A model generated the notes under the pieces. That model did no database searches and had not been told where the DNA came from. It worked only from the letters and a program-made list of their open reading frames with translations. A DNA stretch of 64,000 nt from Symsagittifera roscoffensis (lineage: Eukaryota > Xenacoelomorpha > Acoela > Convolutidae): positions 29,278,599 to 29,342,598 of the forward strand of contig NC_087063.1 of the NCBI RefSeq assembly GCF_963678635.1, written 5' to 3'. Shown in pieces: positions 25,003 through 36,570 of the stretch. A program made the position numbers and the translations under genes. Numbering within the stretch: the stretch's first letter is position 1; each line of letters starts with the position of its first letter.

Positions 25003-26369
25003 TTAAATCGGAAGTATTCTGTTTCCAAAAAAATTGTCGGCCAATTATTTGTCTGCTTATCTGTTGTCGGCTTAGTTGTCACATCTTGAAGTTGTTTTTT
25101 ACGCGCATTTTTAATGGTGTTTGTAGTGCTTGATTTACGCCTAAATTTTGTAATTTTACTTGCCTTGACTTCATATTTCCTTTGAAATTAGTTTCCTTTT
25201 GTCAGGAAGTTTCAGCACTCTCCAGAAAAAGTGATTTGTAAAGTTCATTTTCAAATTTGAGAATTTAGAGTTTGTTTGGTTCTTTTTCAAATTCTTTTTT
25301 ACTTTCAGTTTTAAAAGAGCTGTTCAAATTGCTTGAATACAATTTTATGGTGTATAGTTGCTTGAGAAATGTATTTTTTTTAAATCAGTTTTTTAGCAAA
25401 TTTAATTAATTGTTAAAGAGCTCTTTTGGGAAGATAATCAAAATTTCCAAAAGAAAATTGTTATTTTTCTTCAGTTTTTGATTTACTTCTGATGTTTGTA
25501 ATATACAGAGTTTGACTTCCTCTCTTTTTTTGTTGATTTTTTTTCGATTAAAAACTTTATTCTGCCTAAATGATTTCGGCCTATATTTTCGAGGAAGGAG
25601 ACTCGGAAATTTTTGATTGGTTTTTTTTGGCTGGAACGATTTCTGCTCAGGTTCTATAGTTTTTTTTCCCGCTTGTTAAGTTTTCTTTCAATGCTGATTT
25701 CATATTCTTATCTTGGCATGTTTTTTTTCCTCAAATTTAGCTCTATTCAGATAATCTAGTTTTTTCGGCAGCTTTAAATTTTTCTTTTGAAAAAGGTTTT
25801 CTATTTTTTCTCGATTGTATCTCGCAAGTGCGAAGCTCAGCTTAGCCTCTGTGTTAAACCTTGATTTTATTGAAAAGAAAAACGAGACATTTTTTTTCAA
25901 TATTGAATTAGTTGCTACTGACTGAAAATAAAAGCTCATATCAAATCTTTCAAACACAATTTAAATTGAATATCCGTATAGCACAGTCTCAAGTTCTGCT
26001 TGTTAGCTAGTCTTATAGTTTCCTGCCACACTTGCTAGTAAAATAGATTGTACTTCCGGAAGCTGTTATCAGTCGCAGTCATGTTGGTCCAAAAAGTACC
26101 TTTTTCTGCATACCGTGGTCGAAAATCAAGTGTTAACCAGTTACAAGAATTTACATTTATTAAGTTCATTTGATTTTTAAGGTTCATTTTGAAATTTGAG
26201 AAGTTTGATTTTTGCATTTTTCTTTTTCAAATTCTTTTACCAATTGCATTTGTGAAGCAAATTACCGCTCTATAACTAGACTTTTCCCGCAAACAACCTT
26301 GTCCACAGGACTCATCTGGACGTATGAACTCATCTCTTCCTGTTTCATTATATATTCAGCTTTCTTAGC

Positions 26370-26457
26370 GTTCCTGGCTAATTTAGCCTGGGGGTAACGA
26401 ATATGCCTGGCAGGGCAAATGTCCCCGGTTCGAGTCTGACCAGGACCTGTTTTTTTT
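26370..26457 (+). repeat. tRNA-like module, array unit 3
   Basis: As unit 1, but reads TAGCCTGGGGG in the A box, a change shared with units 4 and 5. Confidence 0.6.
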
Positions 26458-27836
26458 AAATCGGAAGTATTCTGTTTCCAAAAAAATTGTCGGCCAATTA
26501 TTTGTCTGCTTATCTGTTGTCGGCTTAGTTGTCACATCTTGAAGTTGTTTTTTACGCGCATTTTTAATGGTGTTTGTAGTGCTTGATTTACGCCTAAATT
26601 TTGTAATTTTACTTGCCTTGACTTCATATTTCCTTTGAAATTAGTTTCCTTTTGTCAGGAAGTTTCAGCACCCTCCAGAAAAAGTGATGTGTAAAGTTCA
26701 TTTTCAAATTTGAGAATTTTGAGTTTTGTTTGGTTCTTTTTCAAATTCTTTTTTACTTTCAGTTTTAAAAGAGCTGTTCAAATTGCTTGAATACAATTTT
26801 ATGGTGTATAGTTGCTTGAGAAATGTATTTTTTTTAAATCAGTTTTTCAGCAAATTTAATTAATTGTTAAAGAGCTCTTTTGGGAAGATAATCAAAATTT
26901 CCAAAAGAAAATTGTTATTTTTCTTCAGTTTTTGATTTACTTCTGATGTTTGTAATATACAGAGTTTGACTTCCTCTCTTTTTTGTTGTTTTTTTTTCGA
27001 TTAAAAACTTTATTCTGCCTAAATGATTTCGGCCTATATTTTCGAGGAAGGAGACTCGGAAATTTTTGATTAGGTTTTTTTTGCTGGAACGATTTCTGCT
27101 CAGGTTCTATAGTTTTTTTTCTCGCTTGTTAAGTTTTCTTTCAATGCTGATTTCATATTCTTATCTTGGCATGTTTTTTTTCCTCAAATTTAGCTCTATT
27201 CAGATAATCTAGTTTTTTCGGCAGCTTTAAATTTTTCTTTTGAAAAAGGTTTTCTATTTTTTCTCGATTGTATCTCGCAAGTGCGAAGCTCAGCTTAGCC
27301 TCTGTGTAAAACCTTGAAACTATTGAAAAGAAAAACGAAACATTTTTTTTTTCAATATTGAATTAATGGCTACTAACTGAAAATAAAAGCTCATATCAAA
27401 TCTTTCAAACACAATTTAAACAAATAACGTTAAATTGAATATCCGTCTAGCATGTCTCAAGTTCTGCTTGTTAGCTAGTCTTATAGTATCCTGCCACACT
27501 TGCTAGTAAAATAGATTGTACTTCCGGAAGCTGTTATCAGTCGCAGTCATGTTGGTCCAAAAAGTACCTTTTTCTGCATACCGTGGTCGAAAATCAAGTG
27601 TTAATCAGTTACAAGAATTTACATTTATTAAGTTCATTTGATTTTTAAGGTTCATTTTGAAATTTGAGAAGTTTGATTTTTGCATTTTTTTTTTCAAATT
27701 CTTTTACCAATTGCATTTGTGAAGCAAATTACCGCTCTATAACTAGACTTTTCCCGCAAACAACCATGTCCACAGGACTCATCTGGACGTATGAACTCAT
27801 CTCTTCCTGTTTCATAATATATTCAGCTTTCTTAGC

Positions 27837-27924
27837 GTTCCTGGCTAATTTAGCCTGGGGGTAACGAATATGCCTGGCAGGGCAAATCTCCCCGGTTCGA
27901 GTCTGACCAGGACCTGTTTTTTTT
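27837..27924 (+). repeat. tRNA-like module, array unit 4
   Basis: As unit 3, with AAATCTCCCC in place of AAATGTCCCC just before the B box. Confidence 0.6.
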
Positions 27925-29300
27925 AAATCGGAAGTATTCTGTTTCCAAAAAAATTGTCGGCCAATTATTTGTCTGCTTATCTGTTGTCGGCTTAGTTGTC
28001 ACATCTTGAAGTTGTTTTTTACGCGCATTTTTAATGGTGTTTGTAGTGCTTGATTTACGCCTAAATTTTGTAATTTTACTTGCCTTGACTTCATATTTCC
28101 TTTGAAATTAGTTTCCTTTTGTCAGGAAGTTTCAGCACCCTCCAGAAAAAGTGATGTGTAAAGTTCATTTTCAAATTTGAGAATTTTGAGTTTTGTTTGG
28201 TTCTTTTTCAAATTCTTTTTTATTTTCAGTTTTAAAAGAGCTGTTCAAATTGCTTGAATACAATTTTATGGTGTATAGTTGCTTGAGAAATGTATTTTTT
28301 TTAAATCAGTTTTTCAGCAAATTTAATTAATTGTTAAAGAGCTCTTTTGGGAAGATAATCAAAATTTCCAAAAGAAAATTGTTATTTTTCTTCAATTTTT
28401 GATTTACTTCTGATGTTTGTAATATACAGAGTTTGACTTCCTCTCTTTTTTGTTGTTTTTTTTTCGATTAAAAACTTTATTCTGCCTAAATGATTTCGCC
28501 TATATTTTCGAGGAAGGAGACTCGGAAATTTTTGATTAGTTTTTTTTTGCTGGAACGATTTCTGCTCAGGTTCTATAGTTTTTTTTCTCGCTTGTTAAGT
28601 TTTCTTTCAATGCTGATTTCATATTCTTATCTTGGCATGTTTTTTTTCCTCAAATTTAGCTCTATTCAGATAATCTAGTTTTTTCGGCAGCTTTAAAATT
28701 TTCCTTTGAAAAAGGTTTTCTATTTTTTCTCTATTGTATCTCGCAAGTTGAAGCTCAGCTTAGCCTCTGTGTAAAACCTTGAAACTATTGAAAAGAAAAA
28801 CGAAACATTTTTTTTTTCAATATTGAATTAATGGCTACTAACTGAAAATAAAAGCTCATATCAAATCTTTCAAACACAATTTAAACAAATAACGTTAAAT
28901 TGAATATCCGTCTAGCATGTCTCAAGTTCTGCTTGTTAGCTAGTCTTATAGTTTCCTGCCACACTTGCTAGTAAAATAGATTGTACTTCCGGAAGTTGTT
29001 ATCAGTCGCAGTCATGTTGGTCCAAAAAGTACCTTTTTCTGCATACCGTGGTCGAAAATCAAGTGTTAATCAGTTACAAGAATTTACATTTATTAAGTTC
29101 ATTTGATTTTTAAGGTTCATTTTGAAATTTGAGAAGTTTGATTTTTGCATTTTTTTTTCAAATTCTTTTAACAATTGCATTTGTGAAGCAAATTACCGCT
29201 CTATAACTAGACTTTTCCCGCAAACAACCTTGTCCACAGGACTCATCTGGACGTATGAACTCATCTCTTCCTGTTTCATAATATATTCAGCTTTCTTAGC

Positions 29301-29388
29301 GTTCCTGGCTAATTTAGCCTGGGGGTAACGAATATGCCTGGCAGGGCAAATGTCCCCGGTTCGAGTCTGACCAGGACCTGTTTTTTTT
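29301..29388 (+). repeat. tRNA-like module, array unit 5
   Basis: As unit 3. The T run is followed by AAAATCGG with one extra A. Confidence 0.6.
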
Positions 29389-29666
29389 AAAATCGGAAGT
29401 ATTCTGTTTCCAAAAAAATGGTCGGCCAATTATTTGTCTGCTTATCTGTTGTCGGCTTAGTTGTCACATCTTGAAGTTGTTTTTTACGCGCATTTTTAAT
29501 GGTGTTTGTAGTGCTTGATCTACGCCTAAATTTTGTAATTTTACTTGCCTTGACTTCATATTTCCTTTGAAATTAGTTTCCTTTTGTCAGGAAGTTTCAG
29601 CACCCTCCAGAAAAAGTGATTTGTAAAGTTCATTTTCAAATTTGAGAATTTTGAGTTTTGTTTGGT

Positions 29667-30477
29667 CCCTAGAGTAATTTTTTATTTGACCTCTCTGTCT
29701 ACAGCCTTCGAAAAAGTGTGGGAAAGTTCAATTTTTTTTTTCGTTTTTTCGAAATAAGTTTTTGATTTCAATGGATAGAACTGTTTTAAAAAGCTCCCCT
29801 GCATAAGTGACTGCGACCAAATTGCTTTTGCTCATAAGTTTTGCCTAATTGGTAAAAGAGTTTGAAAAAAAGAGCAAAAATCAAAAGTTTTGGCCCTCAG
29901 ACTAGTCAAATTTTTGAATTTTGTAAGTTTTGTGGATCTTTTTGAATTTTCTCGAAAACTTAACTCTCAAATCTCTACGGAACGCAATTTAGGGGTGTTT
30001 TTTACTTGATTAAATTCACACCATTTATCCACTAGCTCCATAAACGACCAATCTTGCCGCACTTTCGATCTCTATGGAGAATCACTGCTGTACGTACCCC
30101 CGCTGTATTTGTTGATATTAGTAAATACATTTTGTAGATATTTTTTTTGTCAAACGTGCTTATTCTCTGTATATGTTGCTTTATCAAAAAAGAGGTAAAA
30201 TGAAAAGTTCTAGCGAGCTTATTTTGGAGCATTTTCTTTTTTTTCCGCTGTAAAGAAGAGCAGAAGTTCAAAAGTCAAAGTGAGGCCCCGGTGCAAATAA
30301 TATCAAAAAACGAGGCAAGTTTGCAACATGTAAAACGAGGTAATTTGAACATTCATGGTTATATTGTTGCAATATTAATCGTGTGTCATCATATGAACTA
30401 AAACGATGATATAAGGCACACTGCAAGAATTTTTGACCTCATATGAGCAGTCACTCTTGAATCTACTTCAATTTTAG
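29667..30477. other. Intron sequence between the tandem array and exon F
   Basis: AT-rich, no exon seen. A stretch resembling the sequence at about 2.1-2.6 kb (CTCAAAAAC, AACTCTCAAATC-like phrases) suggests another old dispersed repeat, but I could not define its ends. Confidence 0.4.
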
Positions 30478-30709
30478 ACAGCTGTGATAAGTCTTCAGCC
30501 CCGTAACCTTCCACGCGTTAATCCCTTCCCAGGACAAAAACTGAGTGGCAAACGTTCTTCTATTGGGAGCTCGAGCCATGATGGGGGAGAATCTCATGGA
30601 ACTAGTGGGACAGGGGGTCTGTCACATTTCGGAGGGGGAGACTGCAAAGCTGTGGAAGAGAAATTAGACGTGGATCTGCACGTGATGTCTTCTCTTAGCA
30701 GCGCGTCAG
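30478..30709 (+). CDS. Unidentified plus-strand gene, exon F (Gly/Ser-rich)
   Basis: 232 bases after CAATTTTAG, entering in phase 0 and leaving at CAG/GTAGCT with one base over. It encodes ISLQPRNLPRVNPFPGQKLS, then a Gly-, Ser- and His-rich low-complexity stretch, then VEEKLDVDLHVMSSLSS. The low-complexity part probably forms a linker between folded parts. Confidence 0.78.
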
Positions 30710-30845
30710 GTAGCTGAATAAAAAGTTATGGTACTTTTTTTATTGAAACGTTTCTCCGGGCTAGCAGGCCTGCGAAGTAGCCGAATCCCCGCCGAAACTT
30801 TTATTCGCCTAAACAATTTAGGATTAGCAGGTTTTTTGTTTCATC

Positions 30846-31205
30846 TATATAATATATCGTGTGTTGGGGATGGTTGAGCACGGCTATATTGCCGTTTACT
30901 GTTATTAATTATTTTGTAACCATAATTTGGATCGAGCGGTTAGAACTTATCTTGCTTTGGAGGATGCTGTTTTCGGTTCTTAGCTTCTGGAATATAGCTA
31001 GTCGATTGGCGCAAGTTGGACCACGATTGGAATGTTTAATTCAGTTGTTTTCTGACTAATTGGTTTTTAGTTTTCCTAATTTTAGTATAATTTTCCAATG
31101 ATTTGTAATAATAACCATCAATGTTTACATAGTTAAATAAAAAAAATTGATCTCCAATTCAAAATCAAGGTTAACTATATAATATATTAAGAAGATATGT
31201 TCGCG
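30846..31205 (-). repeat. 3' LTR of copy 2 (degenerate)
   Basis: Reverse complement matches the LTR of copy 1 over the block read on the plus strand as GAGCGGTTAGAACTTATCTT and AGCTTCTGGAATATAGCTAG, and further to ATCAATGTTTACATAGTTAA. Its outer edges are decayed and I could not find a target duplication. Confidence 0.75.
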
Positions 31206-32419
31206 GGTAGTTGAAGCTTTTGCTTAGATACATTTACAATAGCTCACATAAAAAATTTTCAGCTAGCTTTGACAAAATATATACTTTCATGTTTGTCTCG
31301 AAATAAATCGATCTATCTGAAGTTGTATCACAATAGAATAAAAGACTCAATAATCAAAAAGAACATGTTATTACTTTAATTTATACCATTAGAGACGTCA
31401 TTGCATTTAGTTTAAAGAACAGATAATTGCTAAGCCACCTTTAGTCTGGGTTTGGAAGTGAAGTGATAGATGATAATGATATCTTGATATGTCAGTTGTC
31501 AACTGTAACTAAATTTACACAAATTTTCTAAGGTTGTGTAACTGACTATGATTATTTTTCTGTTCGTCGTATCGCTGATTTGTTTTCCATTCGTTTGACG
31601 TTCCTTGCGTGACATTTGTTGTGCTTCCTTGATGCTCAAGTTGAGTTGTTGCTGAAGTATTGTAAAATGAGGCGGATGGATTTATCGCTTGACCTCATTA
31701 AGTGTGAATCTTTTTCCAACAATTCAACTGTGATTTTTTTGTCAAATTATTTCTACAAAGAGATCAGTTTGTACTTGGGTTTACATGCTTATTGGTGAAA
31801 GTTCGTTTTTGGATTGTATCTGATTGGTTTAGATAGTCTTCTTCGTTTCTTTCTTCAGGTGTTCTGAGCCTCTTGCTGGCCTTAATCCCTGAACGAAAAT
31901 GATAGGCTTATTTTTTTTGCTAAGACAGAAATCCAATTTTTCAAGAATGTTTTTTCAACCATTGTCTTTTGTGCGGAGTCTGAGTTTTTGCTATTTTGTC
32001 TTTAATTCTTCTAGAAAGACTTAGACTTCACTCCTTTGATTGATTCTCGCGAATTGCTGCCTCTTTAGAATTAAAGTTGGTAAATTCAGATTTTTCACCC
32101 ATCAGTTCTTGATGTTTTTAGTGTATTATCGTATCTTTTGAGTTCCGACGCATTTCTTCCGTATCTCTGACAGCCTATTAAGGTTGTCCTAACAATTCAA
32201 ATGGAAAAATTTTTGGCGCATTCGGATCTTTTTTTTTCTAAAAGGGTTTATTCGAATTTTCATGCTTTTGCCTATCTCAATACACTGGAATTATGTAAAC
32301 GATGTATCTCTCCAAATTTTGGCCTTCTAGGAGACCTAATTTGTGCAGGCTCCTCATTTGAGCCCTGGAGGATGATAACGTTAAAAAAATGACGAGATTG
32401 ACCACTGTTGACGGCTTTC

Positions 32420-32880
32420 CGCGGACTTTTTTTTTTATTCCTGATCCTAATACGTGGGCAACAGTTGGTTTTTTCGAGATCATGATGAAGTTTTAATCTC
32501 CTAGTGGACCGACTTCTCCCAGGTTTCTGATCAGGGCACTGGCGATGAATGGTGTCAATTTGTTCCACTTATTTGTTGTTTCGACGAGGTCCCTTACCGC
32601 TATCGCTATTTTTGTAATCCTAATACGTGGGCAACAGGTGCATTTTCGAGATCTTCATAAAGTAGTTGCCTCCTAGTTGACCATCTTCGCGAAAGATTGT
32701 CATTAGGGTCATAGTGATGAGTGGCCTCGAAATTTTTGCAATCTTTTTTTTTTGACGATGGAGCCCACTAATGCTTTTTTGTAATCTTAATATGAAGGCA
32801 CCAGGTGGATTTTTTGAGATCTTCATGAAGTTGCAATCTGCTTGAAGAGCGACTTCTTACATGAGGTCTGATAAGTCGTT
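32420..32880 (-). repeat. Triple tandem repeat of about 172 bp in the 3' region of copy 2
   Basis: Anchors TAATACGTGGGCA (32,448 and 32,621) and TAATATGAAGGCA (32,788) recur at 173 and 167 bases, each followed by TTTTTCGAGATC or TTTTTTGAGATC. On the minus strand the units share GAGATCTCAAAAA and AAGAAGTCG-type phrases with the triple repeat of copy 1 at 54,640-55,060. Confidence 0.7.
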
Positions 32881-33096
32881 TAGGCTTAACTATTAGTCAG
32901 AAACCGTTGCAACTTATATGCAGTGACTATGGTGTTGTTTTTTGTGTGTTAAACAACTGAGTTTTTCCAAATTTCATTTTTTTTGTTTCAATTTCGTTTT
33001 TTCAAATGCAGTACCATCAATTTGCTATGCTTGGAGCTAGGAGTGGTTTAAATGCATGCTCCAGTAGTCTAAGGTGATATCCTGAGCTTTCCTTGT

Positions 33097-33187
33097 AGGT
33101 AAATGACTATTTTGATGTTCGTGTTCTCGAAAATGTTGTTGATTAAACTGAAAACTACTTTCTTTCAATCTGCCGGGTCCACATCTT
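33097..33187 (-). pseudogene. Macro-domain C-terminal remnant in copy 2
   Basis: On the minus strand the frame reads CGPGRLKESS then a drifted tail. At nucleotide level it matches the codons of GCGLDKLKES and the following strand-ending segment of the macro domain in copy 1, including GAACATCAAAAT near the end. Directly upstream it joins codons equivalent to about residue 1040 of copy 1 pol, so roughly 165 codons of linker and macro domain were deleted. Frame is lost after the KES segment. Confidence 0.75.
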
Positions 33188-33189
33188 AT

Positions 33190-33894
33190 TTTTGCTCGAT
33201 TTTGTCGTAGTTGATTTTGCGCGAAACGTAACAGGAACCACTTCGTGTACATAGACTGCTCGCTGTTCGAAGTCCGCATCATCGTGGTTGACGCGTTATT
33301 GCTAAGTCGAGTTTGGCGATAGTACCGGGGTCTGGCGGCTGCTGCTGCTGCCTTTCGACTTACAACTGGCTGCGGTTTTCAGAACAATTCGTCGAGATTA
33401 TATCCCTCAGCATCCGAGTCGTTGTTGATTAATCCTGCAGGGCTATGCTCGTCAATGCTGGGCAGATGGTAACTCTTGCATGTGTGTTGCTGCATGCGCT
33501 GGAAGCTGATCCAGAAATGGAGGGGGGCTGGTTTTGGGATCGGTCGTGGTGCCACATGGGGTGCTGCTGGAGAGAGTTCTGGTCCTGCAGAAGCTGGTGC
33601 TACTGCTGTTCCTCCGTAGTCATCGAAAAGTCCTGGCTCACTTTGGTATTTACCGAGTGATAGATCTGTTTCAAGTTTTGTTGTGTCAATTAGTTCGACA
33701 TCATTTGGTTGATAATGTAAAACAACGGGTCTGAGACGTATGCGATGTACACACTGCGTATAGTTAGTTCCAACCCTCCTTATGATGTAATTTGAATTTT
33801 GCCAACTCCGAATTTGTTTTTCCGATTTTTTTTTTCCCTCGTTTGCCTCCTCTCTCTTGTCCAGACCAATCGTTTGGGTTATGTTGGTAACCAC
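33190..33894 (-). pseudogene. pol C-terminal tail remnant, copy 2
   Basis: An open stretch (33,379-33,894) includes SNYIIRRVGTNYTQCVHRIR, closely matching residues about 793-812 of copy 1 pol. It continues through SLGKYQSEPGLFDD and a proline-rich part as in copy 1. This is the region after the integrase catalytic core. Below 33,379 the frame is broken but codons for the basic segment and HEV-P-TF phrase are still recognisable down to the macro remnant. Confidence 0.8.
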
Positions 33895-34537
33895 TGAACT
33901 GACCTTTTGTGGTTTTCTAGCTTTGTTCTGAAGGCGGATCCATCCGACTGTTTCATCGACTGCTCGGTGGTCTGTGATTGCGTTTCGTTGGGCTGCTTCT
34001 CCCGTTGTTCCTGATTTGTGGACAGTTTTGAGAGAGCTCTCATTAACTTTTCCGAGACTTTGCCGTTTACTTCATGAATTCCGTCTTTCGGGTGGTCATA
34101 TTTTCTGCGATTCCCGCGTTAGAAATTTGGCTGCTTCTTTAGCCGCGTCTGCTGCTGCACTGTCAATCAGGGCTAATGCAGGCAAGTCGGGGATAGGATA
34201 CCTTCGTTGCGCTTTTTTAAGCTGTCAAAGAGTTTTTTGACCGTATCTGCTATTGGGACGTGAAGTTCTTGAAGATAAGTGTTGCAAAAATGATTCCTAA
34301 GGTCTAAGGTCTGCCAGGCTGTTCTGTACGTTAGCTCGCTCTGATTGCTGCCGGTAGATTATGGTAGAATTGTAGTGCCGCTTTCGGGCGTTCGGTAGAT
34401 GTAATTGCAAGAAGTTCGCTTGTTGACTGGAAGCAATTTCCTGCTTCTCAGATATATCCTTGGAACAATTGTTTAAACTGCGGAAAATCTTATTCCGTTC
34501 CTCCGTATGGCTCGACCGAAATTTGCGCGTGTGCCAT
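33895..34537 (-). pseudogene. gag remnant, copy 2 (N-terminal two thirds, frameshifted)
   Basis: The minus-strand ATG at 34,537 begins MAHAQI-V-P-GGTE, matching the start of copy 1 gag. Pieces matching the later gag segment (DDYPEDGFNEVNDKVSE in copy 1) follow at about 33.9-34.2 kb, with several frame changes. The sequence then jumps to the pol tail, so the zinc knuckle and everything to integrase are gone. Confidence 0.78.
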
Positions 34538-35263
34538 CTTTTTATAGTTGATTGATATTCAGATTTGTGATGTAGTTAATGATAAGTCATAGCGCTTACT
34601 CGATTTTAAGGGGGAGCACAAGAGAATTTGCTAACTGTGGCAATTTAAGAGTAGTTTCTGATAAGTACAGCTATTGCTTTTCTTTTGTTGTGATTATGAT
34701 CAGTGTGTGCTAAAATTCCGTACTTCACCTTTGTGGTTGGGAGTTAATTATTCACAGTATCAGTTTACTGCAAGCTTTTGATTCAATTTTTTGGTATTTA
34801 CTAAGTGTTTTGTCGTTGTGAACCTTTGATCCACTTCTCTTCCTGCTTTTTCAATAGCTTAATTGATAAACCATTTCGCTGCTGCTAGAACTTGTGGTGA
34901 TATAGCCACAATCCATATATGCTATTTAGATAGAAGAAGTTGTCAGGCCAGAAAAGTTGTCTTTTTTTCCTGCCTTTCTCAGCTTGCAATTTTGTGTTAC
35001 TCTGATGCCCACATCTTAGAGTTACTGTTAGAATTAGGTCTTATTGCACTGTTCTGTTTCAGCAGTTAGTGATTTTCTTTGCCTGCTCGAGTGTTTGTTT
35101 GTCCCAGGTCCTGCTCAGTGCAGGACACACTGTGGGCGAGGAAAATTTCATCCATTTCGCTACAGCCGGTGCCACCTTAAGGAGGCGGATGACACTAATG
35201 TCTCTGAGTCTTAGTCTTCATTTGCAGATGACTTGGTGATCCAGAATAAGAACTTTCTGCGAT

Positions 35264-35695
35264 TGTCACTATATAGTATAGCGTGTCTAGGGGTTGCCTG
35301 AACATCGCTATTTTGTCGTTTGCTATTATTTGCGAGCTGTATGATTATTATTTGGCGCTACTGGCTATCAAGTATAATTATTTTTTAAGCATAATTTAGA
35401 TATGTCTCGTGCGGTTAAGATTTTGCTGTGGAGGTTGCTGGTTTCGACTCTCAGCTTGTGGAATATCGCTAGTCGATCGGCGCAAGTGAGAGCTTGACTG
35501 GAATAATTAATTTGTTTGTTTTCTAGTTTATTGATTTGTACCTCGGTATAGTTTTCCAATGATTGATATTATTAAACATCAATGTTTACATAGCTAAATA
35601 AATAAAAGCATGAGCTCCAACTCAATATCAAGGTGAACTTACATTATCTATTAAAATGACTATTGTAACGCATGGCATTATGGAGTGATGCCACA
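35264..35695 (-). repeat. 5' LTR of copy 2
   Basis: Minus-strand sequence starts TGTGGCATCACTCC, like TGTGACATCACTAC in copy 1, and shares blocks throughout (GCGCTACTGGCTATCAA, GGAATATCGCTAGTCGATCG on the plus strand). The inner end and primer-binding region are altered relative to copy 1. Confidence 0.8.
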
Positions 35696-35860
35696 ATCTA
35701 TTTGTTCGAAGAGAAAGTCTTCGAAGATCTTAGAGTTTTCAATAAATTAGAACTCTTGCAGGATCCCTGATGTGTATGTGACCTAGATAGCTTAATGTTA
35801 CCGTATATTGCTCTGCTATCTTTTTTATATATAAGGAAAGAGTGTTTGGTGTGTTTTCAG

Positions 35861-35955
35861 GGAAGATAGTGGCACTGCTGCAAAGCATTCCTGACCAGAA
35901 GATGTTCTACGAGCAGACCATGAACTTAGAGAACAATTTCCCAGACGCTCTCTGG
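35861..35955 (+). CDS. Unidentified plus-strand gene, exon G
   Basis: 95 bases after TGTTTTCAG, ending at TGG/GTAAGT. It enters in phase 1 and leaves in phase 0, matching F and H. It encodes KIVALLQSIPDQKMFYEQTM and NLENNFPDALW, which look helical and amphipathic. Confidence 0.82.
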
Positions 35956-36539
35956 GTAAGTAATAAGTATTTAGCAGCAGCAGTGAAGCCAGCAGAAACT
36001 TTGACACATTTCAGATTCGGTTTTTAGATCAGCTATTTTGAGTTGTGAACCTTTGCCGAAAGCCCTTAAATTACCATTAATTAGCCGAATTTTTTGTGGA
36101 AGAAAATAGTGTCTTGGTGTTTATGATTGAAAGTTTCTGTAGATAATTGTTGAAACCGTGTTCAATCATTGAAGCACGTTCATATGATAGATTTATTTTT
36201 TTCTGATTCTTACTATGTTTTTTTTTCAAATGGAATAGTGCATCAAGGTAGTTATGACAGATCGATTTTTGAAAAAATGAAGGGCAGGTCAATTTGAAAA
36301 TTACAGAGTTAGGGGAAAGGGGGAGGAGGAAGAGTGCAATTGATACTAGTTTGGTTGATGGAGCTGGGTTAATGCATTTTCAACAAGGCAAACCAACCAA
36401 GCATATTTGTATACTTAGAGTGGAGGTGTAATCTTGCTACATAATAATATATGCTCAGTGTCTATTCGCATTTGGTACTTCAGTATGAAACCGTATGTCC
36501 CTTCCATTTAGTTGCTCATCCGGTTTCAATGTGTTTCAG

Positions 36540-36570
36540 GTGATGCCACAAGTACTGCTGAAAGTGCTTG
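36540..36570 (+). CDS. Unidentified plus-strand gene, exon H (micro-exon)
   Basis: 31 bases between TGTGTTTCAG and a G/GTAAGT donor, encoding VMPQVLLKVL with one base over. Phase agrees with G and I, which is the main support for such a short exon. Confidence 0.7.

Larger units (their letters stand above)
22291..29666 (+). repeat. Tandem array: five units of about 1.45-1.47 kb plus a partial sixth
   Basis: The phrase CCTTTTGTCAGGAAGTTT recurs at about 22,291, 23,741, 25,194, 26,647, 28,114 and 29,579. Whole units align almost base for base, with small indels and scattered substitutions. Each full unit carries one palindromic hairpin and one tRNA-like module with a T run. The sixth copy breaks off after about 88 bases. 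Units 4 and 5 share an insertion (ACAAATAACGTTAAATTG) and other variants absent from the earlier units, so the array grew in steps. It lies wholly within the intron between exons E and F. No coding frame spans it. Confidence 0.92.
30846..35695 (-). mobile_element. Decayed, internally deleted Ty3/gypsy-type LTR element (copy 2)
   Basis: Reverse-oriented relative of the element at 46.6-56.6 kb. It keeps both LTRs (35,264-35,695 as 5', about 30,846-31,205 as 3'), the first half of gag, the C-terminal end of pol with a macro-domain remnant, and the triple repeat of the 3' non-coding region. It lacks the gag zinc knuckle, protease, RT, RNase H and nearly all of integrase. The two LTRs differ widely, so it is much older than copy 1. 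It sits in the intron between exons F and G. Confidence 0.88.

Noticed and set aside
24247-25957. Repeated minus-strand frames of 85 codons in the array
   Set aside because: Same sequence in two units, rich in Lys and Phe from A/T runs, starting at chance ATGs and interrupted in other units, so not a conserved gene.
23464-29388. Five functional tRNA genes in the array
   Set aside because: Only the acceptor-like stem and B box are good. D and anticodon arms do not pair properly and there is an unclear anticodon. A SINE-type module fits better.
22291-29666. CRISPR-like array
   Set aside because: Unit length of 1.45 kb, near-identical units without unique spacers, and a eukaryotic context.
32201-32568. 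Open frames over 60-98 codons on both strands
   Set aside because: They lie within the triple repeat of the decayed LTR element, show no domain, and are explained by the repeat.
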